A stretch of 64,000 nucleotides of DNA, taken from NCBI GenBank assembly GCA_036867785.1, contig CP145409.1:434001-498000 (forward strand), given 5' to 3'. The notes beneath the pieces were generated by a model. That model was not told where the DNA came from, did not search any database, and worked only from the letters and a program-made list of their open reading frames with translations. Positions 25,450 through 35,353 of this stretch are shown in pieces. The position numbers were made by a program, and so were the translations under genes. Numbering within the stretch: the first letter of the stretch is position 1; each line of letters starts with the position of its first letter. Origin of the DNA: Plasmodiophora brassicae. Lineage: Eukaryota > Endomyxa: Phytomyxea > Phytomyxea > Plasmodiophorida.

Positions 25450-25457
25450 CGGGGAAC
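25450..25457. repeat. 8-bp target-site duplication, left copy
   Basis: The sequence CGGGGAAC lies immediately before the element end TAGGGGTC. The identical octamer follows the right end at 27425-27432. An 8-bp duplication is the hallmark of hAT integration. Confidence 0.92.
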
Positions 25458-27424
25458 TAGGGGTCGGCGCGGTTTGGTTTGGTTTGGTTTGGTTTTTTGA
25501 GGGCCGAACCGAACTAAACCAAACCAAACTATATGTAGGGGCTACAAACCGGAACCAAACTACACCAGACCTCCGGAACCGAAACCAAACCAACAAACCG
25601 TGGAAACCGTGGTTTATGTGAGTCACGACAATGTGTGGCGTATAGAGGCTCCTACTCCAACTCCTTCAGAAGAAGGTCGATGACATCATCATTGTCGGCG
25701 AGGTCGCGTTGCTGATCGGCATCCAGCTTATCCATCCTCGCACGAAACGCTGCGTTCAGGTCGTCAGGAACCGCAACCTTGAGCTTTCGGAAGAGGTCCA
25801 GCCACGACCGGCAACACATTTCTGCTTTGAACATCGGACTCGCCAGTGACTCGCGTCCATCGTAAGCGCGTCCGGCTGCGCTGTTGGCGCGCTCAGAAGG
25901 AATGGACGTTGCCGGAATGGCAAGATAGTCCATTGCCATGGCATACAATCGCCTATACTTCTTGCGGTTGCTGTGCCACCAGCTGATGACGTCCGCTTGA
26001 CGTGGCTGCAACAGTTCCTTGTCAATCCCTTCCAACGAAGTTCTAAACATGGAATGTCAGTGACACGAAGAAGTACCGAAATTAATAGGCTACGTACGCT
26101 TCGGCACTATAGCCGCCATCATTCCATAAGTCGTCATCCGTGTCAGCTTCAGCAGGCGGTTCCTCTTCAGCGTCAGATAGAGCGCTGTACGTCAGCAGGT
26201 CCAGTTTGACGATCAGAGTTTTTGTCTTGGTGAGTAAAGGCCCTTCAGTCTTCGCATTGCGGGGGTCGAGGAACATGGACACAAGCGCAGCGTCCGAATT
26301 CAGATGCGGCTCATACTTCCGATGGTAGTCGAGAATGCTCGGTATCGCGTCGCGCATCACGTTGTCGCGTTCACACGTTTCGAGGAACTGTCGGCAGTGA
26401 GAGATCATCTTTTCATTAGCCCGGACAGCCACAGACAGTGTTGGGTACGAGTCTCCGCCGAGAAAGGTGGTAAGCCTCGCTGGCAATGAGGATCCCTCGT
26501 TTGATCGTGCGAGCGGATTTCGGTTCGAAACCGGGGCACAGCGTGCGAGAATACTCGCGGAAGGAGTCCTCTTCAGAGAGTGTATGAACGTCACCACGAC
26601 GGATGACATACATGACGACAGCAGCATCGTTTATCGCCACACGATGCGACGGCAAGGTTGTCGAAGTGATCAGCGTCTGACGAGAAGTGGTCTTGACATG
26701 ACCCTCGGTGTTACCGTGCTTCTGCTTCAGATGTTTCAAAATCGTACCAGTGGACGAAGACATGGACCAAGTCAGTCCACAATGCTTGCATTGGCGCCTC
26801 GTCCCATCATCCGATTCAAACCAATGGCATTGGTGCCATTTCTCCTGTGGAAGCGAGCGACGGCGCTTCCGCGATTGAACGACGGTGCCGGATTCGACAA
26901 CTGCAGCGACGACGGTGGCGCTTTGGATTGCTTCGGAGCTGCCACGAGCAGCGGAAGAAACGGTCAGGGCGGTCTCAGAGCGAATGCTGGGGGGAACAAA
27001 CTCGACCCGAGTCTCGGACGATGACGATGAATCGTGGACGCTGATGCTTTCTCCATCTAGGCGATGACCAGGCATGACAGAGTCGAGAACAGAGCCTCCT
27101 ACACTTCGAAACTCTCCGAGCGCGATACAGAGAGGGCGTGCGGCGGTGCGGCTGAGGCTACGGCCTACGGGCTACCGTGCGTACAGCGCGCTCGCGGTTC
27201 GGGATTCCTGTATTACTAGCGCATCTGTCATAATTATACAGCCACCCAGTGCGAACCACGGTTCAAACCGGTTCCACCGGAACCAAACCGGTTTGAACCG
27301 GTTTGGGCTGACCTCGAACTAAACCAAACCAAACTAAACCAATTGGGTCTACCTGGAACCAAAACCGCGCAGTTTCGGTTTGGTTCACGGTTTCTGGTTC
27401 GAAACCAAACCGCGCCGACCCCTA
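25458..27424 (-). mobile_element. hAT-superfamily DNA transposon, 1,967 bp, internally deleted
   Basis: Both ends carry a perfect 23-bp terminal inverted repeat beginning TAGGGGTCGGCGCGGTTTGG (left 25458-25480; right 27402-27424, inverted). The first bases fit the hAT consensus. Inside each end are about 150 bp of degenerate tandem AACCAAACC/GGTTTGG motifs (25471-25620 and 27255-27410), probably the subterminal transposase-binding sites. The element is flanked by identical octamers. The minus strand encodes a BED zinc finger and a C-terminal hAT dimerisation region, but the central catalytic part is missing. It is therefore probably non-autonomous, and recent enough that TIRs and target duplications are perfect. 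Confidence 0.9.
25652..27075 (-). pseudogene. hAT transposase, catalytic core deleted
   Basis: The N-terminal part (27075 to about 26,465) has an acidic/serine leader, a basic RKRRRSLP motif and a BED-type zinc finger (C-x2-C in QCKHCGLTW, then HLKQKH), followed by FREYSRTLCPGFEPKSARTI, which starts the family's core. At about 26,465 the frame jumps to TTFLGGDSYPTLSVAVRANE, a segment that lies late in full-length hAT transposases. It continues to about 26,082 and then to MAMDYLAIPATSIPSERANS in the C-terminal dimerisation domain (26050-25652). Some 300 residues, including most of the RNase-H-like core, appear lost between the first two parts. A short intron or frameshift separates the last two. 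It probably cannot catalyse transposition. Confidence 0.8.
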
Positions 27425-27432
27425 CGGGGAAC
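27425..27432. repeat. 8-bp target-site duplication, right copy
   Basis: CGGGGAAC directly follows the right terminal repeat and is identical to the left copy at 25450-25457. Confidence 0.92.
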
Positions 27433-27627
27433 CCTCTACAGTCTGCAGTTGGCACCCTGCGAGCCATGTCGTCAGGTGTTGATACTTGATAGTCTTTCCG
27501 AAGACATCCGCCGCCCGAGCAAACGGATGAGGGATGACGGGGCATCGTTCCAGTCTGATCATGAGCCTCAGTACGGCATGAAGCCATCCGCGTATGGGCC
27601 GCGTGGTGTGGTCACCTGGCCAAGTGC

Positions 27628-28760
27628 ATGTTCAGCGTTTCGTTCGGGCGCCAGGGGCAGCGACCGACTACCACCGCGTACAAGGTCGAGAAAGACTTCC
27701 TCCCGCGTTTCGCGCTGGGTCTGCAACCGGTGAAGTCACGTCCTGCACCCAGCTCGGCTGGGTTTCTGAGGATAACGTCGCCCGCCATGTCCGAATCACG
27801 TGCGCTGTCGGTTTTTCACAACATTTTCTCAATCCTGTCCGATGAATCGGTCTGGGCGTTCTTGTTGGCGCTCGACGGTCCACGTGCAAAGGCACGCCTT
27901 ATATCGACGTGCGCGTTCGCTGCTTCTTTCACGGTCGCTTGCTCAATCTTCATGTCATGGCTGTTCGTTTCTACCAAAGCCTCATCGGTCTGGCCATGTT
28001 CAACATGGTCCGCAAACTCTTTAATGTTCTTTGTCGCGGTTGGGAGAACAAGTTGCTAGCATGTTCTACCGACAGCGCTGCGAACATTACTGGGCACATC
28101 TTCGGTGTCGTAACGCGCCTGAGTCAGGTCGCCAAGCCTGAATTTATCCGGGTCTGGTGCGCCTTGCATCAGATCGTCCTTGTGATGCAGGCTGCATATT
28201 GTTTCGCTTGATAACGGGGCATTCTTCTCCAGTTTGACGAAGACGATAGCCTATCTGCATCAGCCGTCTGTGTCTGTCAGACTGGGCAAAGCTCGTCCTT
28301 CATTGTCCAAGACGCGCTGGGCGTCGATGTTCAACGTCACCAAATTCTTTCTCGACAACGTGACGGAGATCGTTGCGTTGCTGTACATCTTAATTTCATC
28401 GGGTTTATCGTACAGCAACGCAACGATCTCCGTCACGTTGTCGAGAAAGAATTTGGTGACGTTGAACATCGACGCCCAGCGCGTCTTGGACAATGAAGGA
28501 CAAGCTTTGCCCAGTCTGACAGACACGACGGCGCACGGTCCTGCGAGGACTTGGAGGGCCAAACTTATTCAGGCCTGTGCGCGTTCGTCGGTGGCCTTGC
28601 GTCCGTCTTCGCGAATACGTCAGTCGTGGCATCGGACTTCTCTATACGGTACTTACGATAAGAAAACTGACGAGCGTGCACCTTGTCTCACGGATTTCTC
28701 CTTGGAGGGATCCCTGCAGGTCAAACAGTTCACGCGTGGAGGCGACAAGCGGACGAGGAT
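27628..28760 (+). pseudogene. Decayed transposase of an oomycete-like hAT-related family
   Basis: Fragments lie in order but in different frames: an N-terminal zinc-finger region (TTTAYKVEKDFLPRFALGLQ, then a frame change to CTQLGWVSED); the RNase-H-like core (NLHVMAVRFYQSLIGLAMFN, ACSTDSAANITGHIFGVVTR, FIRVWCALHQIVLVMQA); TRWASMFNVTKFFL; and a C-terminal part (LCAFVGGLASVFANTSVVAS, LTDFSLEGSLQVKQF). The layout resembles transposases I associate with Phytophthora genomes, from memory of the family pattern. Stops and frameshifts make it non-functional. Between TRWASMFNVTKFFL and LCAFVGG the coding sequence is missing and replaced by an inverted copy of the preceding 117 bp. Confidence 0.78.
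28270..28526. repeat. Large inverted repeat, 117-bp arms, 23-bp loop
   Basis: The left arm is 28270-28386, the loop 28387-28409 and the right arm 28410-28526. The arms pair along their whole length; the one difference seen is a C/T change in the GCAAAGC(T/C)TGTCC region. The left arm is in sense orientation with the transposase fragment. A transcript crossing it would fold into a near-perfect 117-bp hairpin. Confidence 0.93.
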
Positions 28761-29823
28761 TCGGAAGACTCGTCCTCATCTAGCAGTGATGATGATATTG
28801 ATGAAGTTGTCACGGCCGGCTTGTTGCTCAGGGAGCAGATGCTCAACCAGCGGCCAAAGGTGGCTGTCAAGCGCGGTTGGGCGGCTCTCGACGTGGACGG
28901 GCGCCGAACAAAAACCGCCGGCGACTGTTGTATGTCCAGTTACTCTTCGATGATTACTGGGGCCCTGATCCGGTTTATGATGCCAATCATTTTCGACGGA
29001 CGTTCCCAATGCCGAGGGCGCTTTTCGATGAGATTCACGAACGCGTGACGCGGTTCGATGAATACTTCCTGCAGAACAAGGATGCTCTTGGGGTAAGGAC
29101 CGTTCTGCTCTACCTATACGTTGCGTTTATACCGAATCTTCCTTAGGTTCCAGGGTTTACATCCTTGCAGAAAGTCGTCTGCGCGTTACGCATGCTCATA
29201 TCAGGTGATTCAGCACACGAGCTGGACGATAAGTTCAGACTCGCCGAGTCTACCGCTATCGAGAACCTTCATCGCTTCTGCACTGCCATCATCGATATAT
29301 ATGGGGACGAGGCGATACGGTCTCCATCCGTCGACGACCTGGACCATCTGCTCGACGAAGGGTGGAAAGCTGGATGGCCCGGCTGTATCGGATCGCTGGA
29401 TTGCCTGCTCGTCAAATGGAAGAATCGTCGAATCGATGCCATGCTTTCGCTCGAAGTCAATAATGAGATTGTGGAGGATCACGCAAGTCTTGACAACGGC
29501 TGTTCCACATCCTAACAATTCCGATGAAACTCTGGCATCGAGCTGCGCTGTGGCCTATGTGTCGTTGTCAAGACTTGCGTGATCCTCCACAATCCCATTA
29601 TTGACTTCGAGCGAAAGCATGGCATCGATTCGACGTACATCGAAGGTTCTGAGTACGTTCCTGAACATCCATTTGTCGTTGTTCCTGCCAAGGACGAGGA
29701 GCTATCGCCCGATGCAAAGCTTGTTAATATGTCACGGATCCACAACCGTTCTATGCATCCCCGGCTCAAGGCAGACCTCGTGGAACACCTACGGTCAATG
29801 TTTGGCGGTGCCGACGACAGCAG
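28741..29823 (+). pseudogene. Decayed PIF/Harbinger transposase
   Basis: An acidic serine-rich leader (about 28,745-28,790) and LLLREQMLNQRPKVAVKRG lead, after a one-base frameshift near 28,877, into APNKNRRRLLYVQLLFDDYW and the HFRRTFPMPRALFDEIHERV block typical of plant-type PIF transposases. A further frame change near 29,145 gives LRMLISGDSAHELDDKFRLA and GWPGCIGSLDCLLVKWKN, which contains the first catalytic aspartate. The rest of the DDE core is missing. After an inverted copy of the C-terminus the sense C-terminal part reappears (VKTCVILHNPIIDFERKHG and PRLKADLVEHLRSMFG) and stops at about 29,825. Confidence 0.82.
29426..29635. repeat. Second inverted repeat, 73-bp arms, 64-bp loop
   Basis: The left arm is 29426-29498 and the right arm 29563-29635, with a 64-bp spacer. 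One mismatch (A/G in AATAATG(A/G)GATTG) was seen. The right arm is the sense C-terminal coding sequence of the PIF/Harbinger transposase. The left arm is its reverse complement, fused directly after the GSLDC segment. Confidence 0.93.
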
Positions 29824-29879
29824 CTAGCTGGAACCTGTATTCTTCAAGTAACAGGCCAATAAACAGTTTACATTATTGC

Positions 29880-30115
29880 GAACTTGCTGTATTAATGGCG
29901 TTCCTCCAATTGAGCGAGTTCGTTTCGCTTTTTGGCCACTTCAAGGCGCGCCTCCAGAAGTGCTTGCTCACGCTGGAGACGAATGAACTCGGACCGCTCT
30001 TGGTCATCTTCCGTGAACAACGACGTGAGAAACTTATTGCCGCGTACGCCTTCGCGATCATGAGGTCCTCCCCTGGAGTAAAATTCTTCGCCCCCTCCCT
30101 TTTGCCACGTCGCAC
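29880..30115 (-). pseudogene. Remnant of PIF/Harbinger second ORF (Myb/SANT-like protein)
   Basis: On the minus strand RRGKREGAKNFTPGEDLMIA matches the start of the SANT/Myb-like DNA-binding protein that PIF/Harbinger elements encode beside the transposase. After a deletion or frameshift a second frame gives a helical end, ERSEFIRLQREQALLEARLE and KKRNELAQLEERH, then a stop, as in the coiled-coil tail of that protein. The two genes converge, as expected for such elements. Most of the middle is lost. Confidence 0.68.
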
Positions 30116-30687
30116 GGGCGTTGAGGTGCAGCAGCTGGAGGAGAATGGGCGTGTCCAGACCCAGAAGTATCGGTAGCAGGACTAGAAGGACCGTTACGAA
30201 CGCTTGTCTCGACGAGCCCCATCATCGTCTCGACCGATCAATAGACAACAGAATCGCCACAGGTCTGAATTAGATCTGTGCCGGAAGTGACGAACTCACT
30301 AAATCTGGTACTAGGTAACGATAAAGGTTTCTGGCTCGGTTGGTGTAACTGACTGCAAGCTGAATCGTCAGATCTGACGATAACGATATCGAAAACGGCT
30401 CCGCGGTAGAGATGCTCTTAGGGAACTTTCATTGGAATGACATGGGTCTATTTATGGCATGAAGTAACCAAGAGGCCTGGTCCGGGACTGGGAGGACCGG
30501 GACCGGAAGGACGGATGGGTCCTTGGGCGCTGCGGCTGTTGCTGCCGCAGATTCTCCGAAAAAGTTTCGAGCAGCTGTTCACGCTTTTTTGTGCTCTGGC
30601 ACTGCCTGAACCTGATCGGTCGTTTGACTTGCGACTGTGGCCAGGGAATGCTGTCAGTAGATTTGTCAGCTTGACGTCGGCCGCATT
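30116..30687. other. Intergenic region upstream of PAN2
   Basis: About 570 bp with no recognisable gene. It probably holds the right end of the transposon debris and the PAN2 promoter. A GGACCGGGACCGG-type short repeat lies at about 30,480-30,520. Confidence 0.45.
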
Positions 30688-33600
30688 ATGGACTGGACGG
30701 ATTTCATTGACTTCCCATGGACGCCGCTATCGTCTGCCCAGATCACGTTCGACCACTCGACACCAATTACGTCGGCGGCGTTCAGCCCGACGCATGAGGT
30801 CGTCTGGTTCGGTGACGAGACCGGCCGTATCTCTTGTCACGATATCCCAGAACTAAACTCTTACTCGGCTGCGTTTGTTTCCCCTGGAGGTAATATACCA
30901 TGGAGAAGTGTGTTTGTGTTCAAACCAGTAATTCATCTGGAAATCAATGCCAACAGGACCGATTAGGGGGCTGATTGCTGACGCGATTGGGGTGACAAGT
31001 ATAGCGTCAGATGGCGTCTATTATAACACGATGGGCTGTCATTCGCGATCGTCATGTCTGATGCCTGCTGTTGTGGGCGCGGCGACGTCGCACTTGCAGC
31101 ATTCCCATACCGGTCAACAGTCCCTGTTGATTGGCACAGACCACGGCGTGCTGGTGACGTACAACTATGCCAACAACCGCATTGATCAACTGGTGGGATG
31201 CGACGTATCGCATCTGCTGTAATGGAACTCTAATACGTTTATCGTCGCAGAACATTAGTCCAACTGCTCCCGTACATCGTTTGGTCATGTCGGGTGACTC
31301 TCGTGCTCTCTGCATCGGCCTGTCGACTGGGTCCGTTGATCTGCGTGATCCGCGAACGTTCGAGAGAGTTCACACCGTCGTTGCGCATCAAGGCGCCCTG
31401 GCTGACCTCGCTTCTTATCAGAACCTGCTTATCACGGCTGGGTACTCCAGAAGGTGTGTGGTGACGATATTTGACTTTCACAATCTTCCTAATTGTTGAC
31501 ATTAATGGTTTCGTAGAGGAATGTATGAATTCGTTCCTGATGCGACGCTCAAGGTATACGACCTTCGGACGTTCAGGGAGCTATCGCCCGTCCCGGCACC
31601 TGTTCCCATTACGACTTTGCACTGGATCGATCAAGTTTCCGGGTCGACGCTCCTTGCCGTATCACAGTCCTCTCGAACTGTTCAGCTGATCGACGCAAAT
31701 GATCTGTCGACGCCGGCGCCAGCTTTCCCTGTATCCCACCCGCACCTCATTACTTACATGGTCTTAACCTCTAACATCGGTTTCCCAGATGGATTGCGGC
31801 TCGGATATAACCGTCGTGGCAACCGGCCTGTCAGGTGGTATTGTATTTGGCCACACTGATGGCTCAGCAACACTGTGGAACGATATCGATGACGACGATG
31901 AGCAATTTCACACATCGGCCTACGGTCAGGAGCCGGAGCCAGCGCTGGAACCGGGTCACGATTGCTCGATTACGCTAGACTTCGAGGAAGGATCGCTTTC
32001 CGCGGTGGGAGACGTCCCTGATTGCGCTGAAGCCCTGCTGTCCACATGGGATCACGAAATCACGAAGAACAAAGTCACTCTGGACATGTATCCCGTTGAT
32101 GTACGGGAGATCCCCGGGTTGATTTGGAAGGACGGTCTGGGTATCGCCCCGGTCCCAACCAAACGGGCGTTTAAGCGGAACCATATCGCGTCTATCCGGC
32201 AATTCACAACGGCTCATCGTGCGCGACGTCGCCGGGTCCAAGCAGGGTTGCCTAAACTGCCGCTCCCTGGAGATATGCCAGATTCAAAGTCCCTTGTTGA
32301 GAAGGTCGGTACATTTGCAGTGGCGACTTTATGATTGGTGAACTCACCTGCCTCCGATAGGGTTATGCCCGCGCGGTTGTCAAGAGCGGCCGACTGGGCA
32401 CAAACGACTTCAATTTCTCATCCCATAATCACACATCGTATTGCGGCCTCGACAATTTGTTCCCGAACTCTTACTGCAATTCCGCGTTTCAGGTGCGGTT
32501 AGCGTTAGCATGTCACGGGATGGTGTTTGACGATGCCCTTTGTCAGGCCCTGTTCTTTATCGTTCCCGTCCGAGTGCACATGATGAACCATGTTTGTGAT
32601 CGTGAAATATGTCTAATGTATAATATGGGCAATGTTTCCATTCGACTCAATTGCTCACCATGAACAGGTGTGAGCTCGGTTTCCTGTTCCACATGATGGC
32701 GAACCAGAAGGAGCGTCCAGTTGAACCTCGAAACGTGCTTCGGGTTGTCAAATTGGTAACACATAGACATGTTCGGGATGTCAATCCGAATTGAGGCGTC
32801 GCCTCAGATTCCTGAGGCCACAGCTTTAAATCTACTAGACACAGCTGACCCGTCAGCGGATTCGTCGATATCTGTGCGCATACAGCACTTTTTCGCTTTT
32901 GTCCTTGAATATCTCAGCAAGGAAGGCGAACAGAATGTATGGCGAATACTTTCTGTACATGTTTGGAATGTTTATGAAATACGTCTTGCAGCCTGGCGCA
33001 CCATCATCTTTAATCAAATTCGTATTCGGCTCCGAGGTGTCGCATGCCATTGAGTGTCTTGGCACCGATAGCCACGTTAGCCGCAGGTCATCAACTCTGT
33101 TTCAGGTAAGCTGCCCGTGCCAACGTGTCGATATGTCTAGTTGTCTAAACGGCGGCTCTCTCAGATCAAACTTGTGTATCCGCCTAGTGGCAGAGCAACA
33201 TTCGAATCGGTGCTTGTTGAGAGCCTGTGGCAGAGTTACCAGATGCGGGTCTGGTGCTCTCACTGCAACGCGTATACACCCAATAAGATAGTCAAATGCA
33301 TCCATCGTCTTCCCAATGCACTGGTTCTTGCGGCACACATCAAGTATGCATCCCGTTTGCGTTGCATCTACCCGACTAATTACCTGGCTTTGTCCTACAG
33401 AACAGAGCAGGATCTCGCGCATTGGCGACCGCCGCCGAAGAGTAACGTCGGCAGCGAGCCTGTGTCTGACGCACCTTGGCTTCCTTCATCAATTCTCCTC
33501 GACATCAAAACATCGGATGGTAAACCTGCAGTGCAACGAGGTACGCGTGCTATAACTGGTAATGCACGCCCTGATTATTGTTGTTTCTGAGCAGTCGGCG

Positions 33601-35059
33601 ACGACGTCGAAGATGACATCAGCGAATCCCGCGCTGTATATGATCTCGCTGTTGTTATCGCTCAAGTGCTGGACACGGCCCCGCCCGAGAAAGGATCGGT
33701 GCTCAGCGGCTACAGCGAGGAACATCTTGTGGCTCATATCCGAACTGACGACAACGAATGGGTCCTCTTTAACGATTTCGCACTCAATCCATCCACTCTG
33801 CAAGAAGCAGTGAACTTCTCGTATATCTGGAAGCATGTACGTTTGTTCGGGGCCGCCGTTTCGTCGACGATATTGCACAGGTTGATGTTGATCCTCTATA
33901 GCCCTGCCTGGTCATATATCGCCGCCGGTCGTTTGACACCCGAGTAACTAGGGAACGGATTCAGTGCCCAACCCAGGACTTTGACATATGGAGTAATCCT
34001 AGTCCCAGGGTAATGCTGATAGGCGAGTATGCCCTGATCGGTTGCAATCCAACATTGCTGTCAGGTCCCGTCTTTCGCGCGACGCACGCCACTAACTTTC
34101 ACACGGCTGGGACCAAACGAGCGCCTCGGGAAGGTGAGCTATCGAACCGTTTACTGCCAACCGCTGATCCAATGAGCAGGGAACTCTTGTCGCTATCGAT
34201 TGCGAGTTCGTATCTGTCGAGAAGGAGGAAGTCGAGATCCAAGACGGTAACCGTGTCGTGACACGACCAAACCGACTGTCACTTGCTCGTGTTTCTGTCC
34301 TACGAGGAGAAGGCGACATGGCTTGTAAGAATCCGGGCATCCCTTTTGGACGTAACCCACAAGGTTTCTTGCAGGTGAACCTTTCATCGATTACTATATC
34401 CAGTCGAGAGAGACCATTGTGGATTATTTAACGGAATTCAGCGGTACGTACCAGAGAAGCGGACGTGTTGTTTGGTCCCTGACGAACCTGTGGATCCCTA
34501 GGTGTTCATCCAGGAGACCTTGATCCCAGGTGACTCGTGTTAGCCAATAGGAAGTATTGCTCTTAGTCGCGTCATGGACAGCGTGTCAGCGAAGCACTTG
34601 ACAACACTGAAGCGGACGTACATCGTGCTCCGGTCGCTTGTCGATAAAGGTGTCTGCTTTATCGGGCACGGGCTCAAGAAAGACTTCCAGGTTTGATCCA
34701 CCTCCCGGCATTGATCCTTTGTAGAACATCATTCATGCGTGCGCAGATTATCAACCTTTACGTACCAAGTTCCCAGGTTAAAGACACTGTCGAACTGTTC
34801 TGGATCCAAGGCCGACGGTACCTGTCATTACGATTCCTCGCGCAGCACGTTCTGGGCATCCAAGTCCAGAAATCGCATCATGACTCCATCGAAGATGCTC
34901 GTACTGCCCTTTTACTCTACCGGTAATCGCATTCGTCATCGGTATACCTTGCTGCTCTAAACGGCGCACAGGAAATACAACGAGCTTGCCGCGGACGGGA
35001 CGATAGCCACAGTGATCCAAAAGCTGTACGATGCTGGCATGCAGTCTGGTTTCAAATGA
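30688..35059 (+). CDS. PAN2: PAN2, catalytic subunit of the PAN2-PAN3 deadenylase
   Basis: PAN2 shortens mRNA poly(A) tails. The order of domains is classical. A WD40 propeller (about 30,688-31,900) starts with [11 protein letters not shown] and contains [10 protein letters not shown] and [15 protein letters not shown]-like pseudo-protease domain follows: [19 protein letters not shown] (about 32,430-32,492), [15 protein letters not shown] [10 protein letters not shown], and [20 protein letters not shown] (about 33,720-33,780). The C-terminal DEDD exonuclease has its first acidic pair in [19 protein letters not shown] (Asp codon 34,198), GHGLKKDFQ (about 34,670), [20 protein letters not shown] and [16 protein letters not shown], which carries the last acidic residue. 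About twelve introns of 50-60 nt are needed. The stop is at 35,057-35,059, after AGMQSGFK. All DEDD residues that can be read are present, so the enzyme looks functional. Confidence 0.93.
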
Positions 35060-35353
35060 AGTCCTATGACAAAGGCATCTTTGGACCCGGGTCATCTAGG
35101 GAAAACAAATGGCCAACTGTCGGAAACGCTGAAGCATCACTCTTGAGTTTCGAGTGATGGATGAGGCCGGCTGAAGATCGTGACATCACGCAGGAGGTCG
35201 CCTGCGAAGGGGGTATACGCTGCAGCTGGGGCGCACTGGGCGCGCGGGGGCCGGGCCCTTCGACGTGCGCGACGCAAAAAAATGGTCTGTTTTTGGGGCG
35301 GAATATTTGGGCGACTTTGAGCCGTCTCTGTCGTCGCCGCCGCGGTCGGCACC
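35060..35353. other. Short intergenic region
   Basis: About 290 bp between PAN2 and the coiled-coil gene, both on +. Nothing recognisable was seen. Confidence 0.5.

Noticed and set aside
28234-28953. 239-codon plus-strand frame spanning the first inverted repeat
   Set aside because: The frame is open only because both arms of the palindrome lack stops. It mixes sense and antisense transposase sequence.
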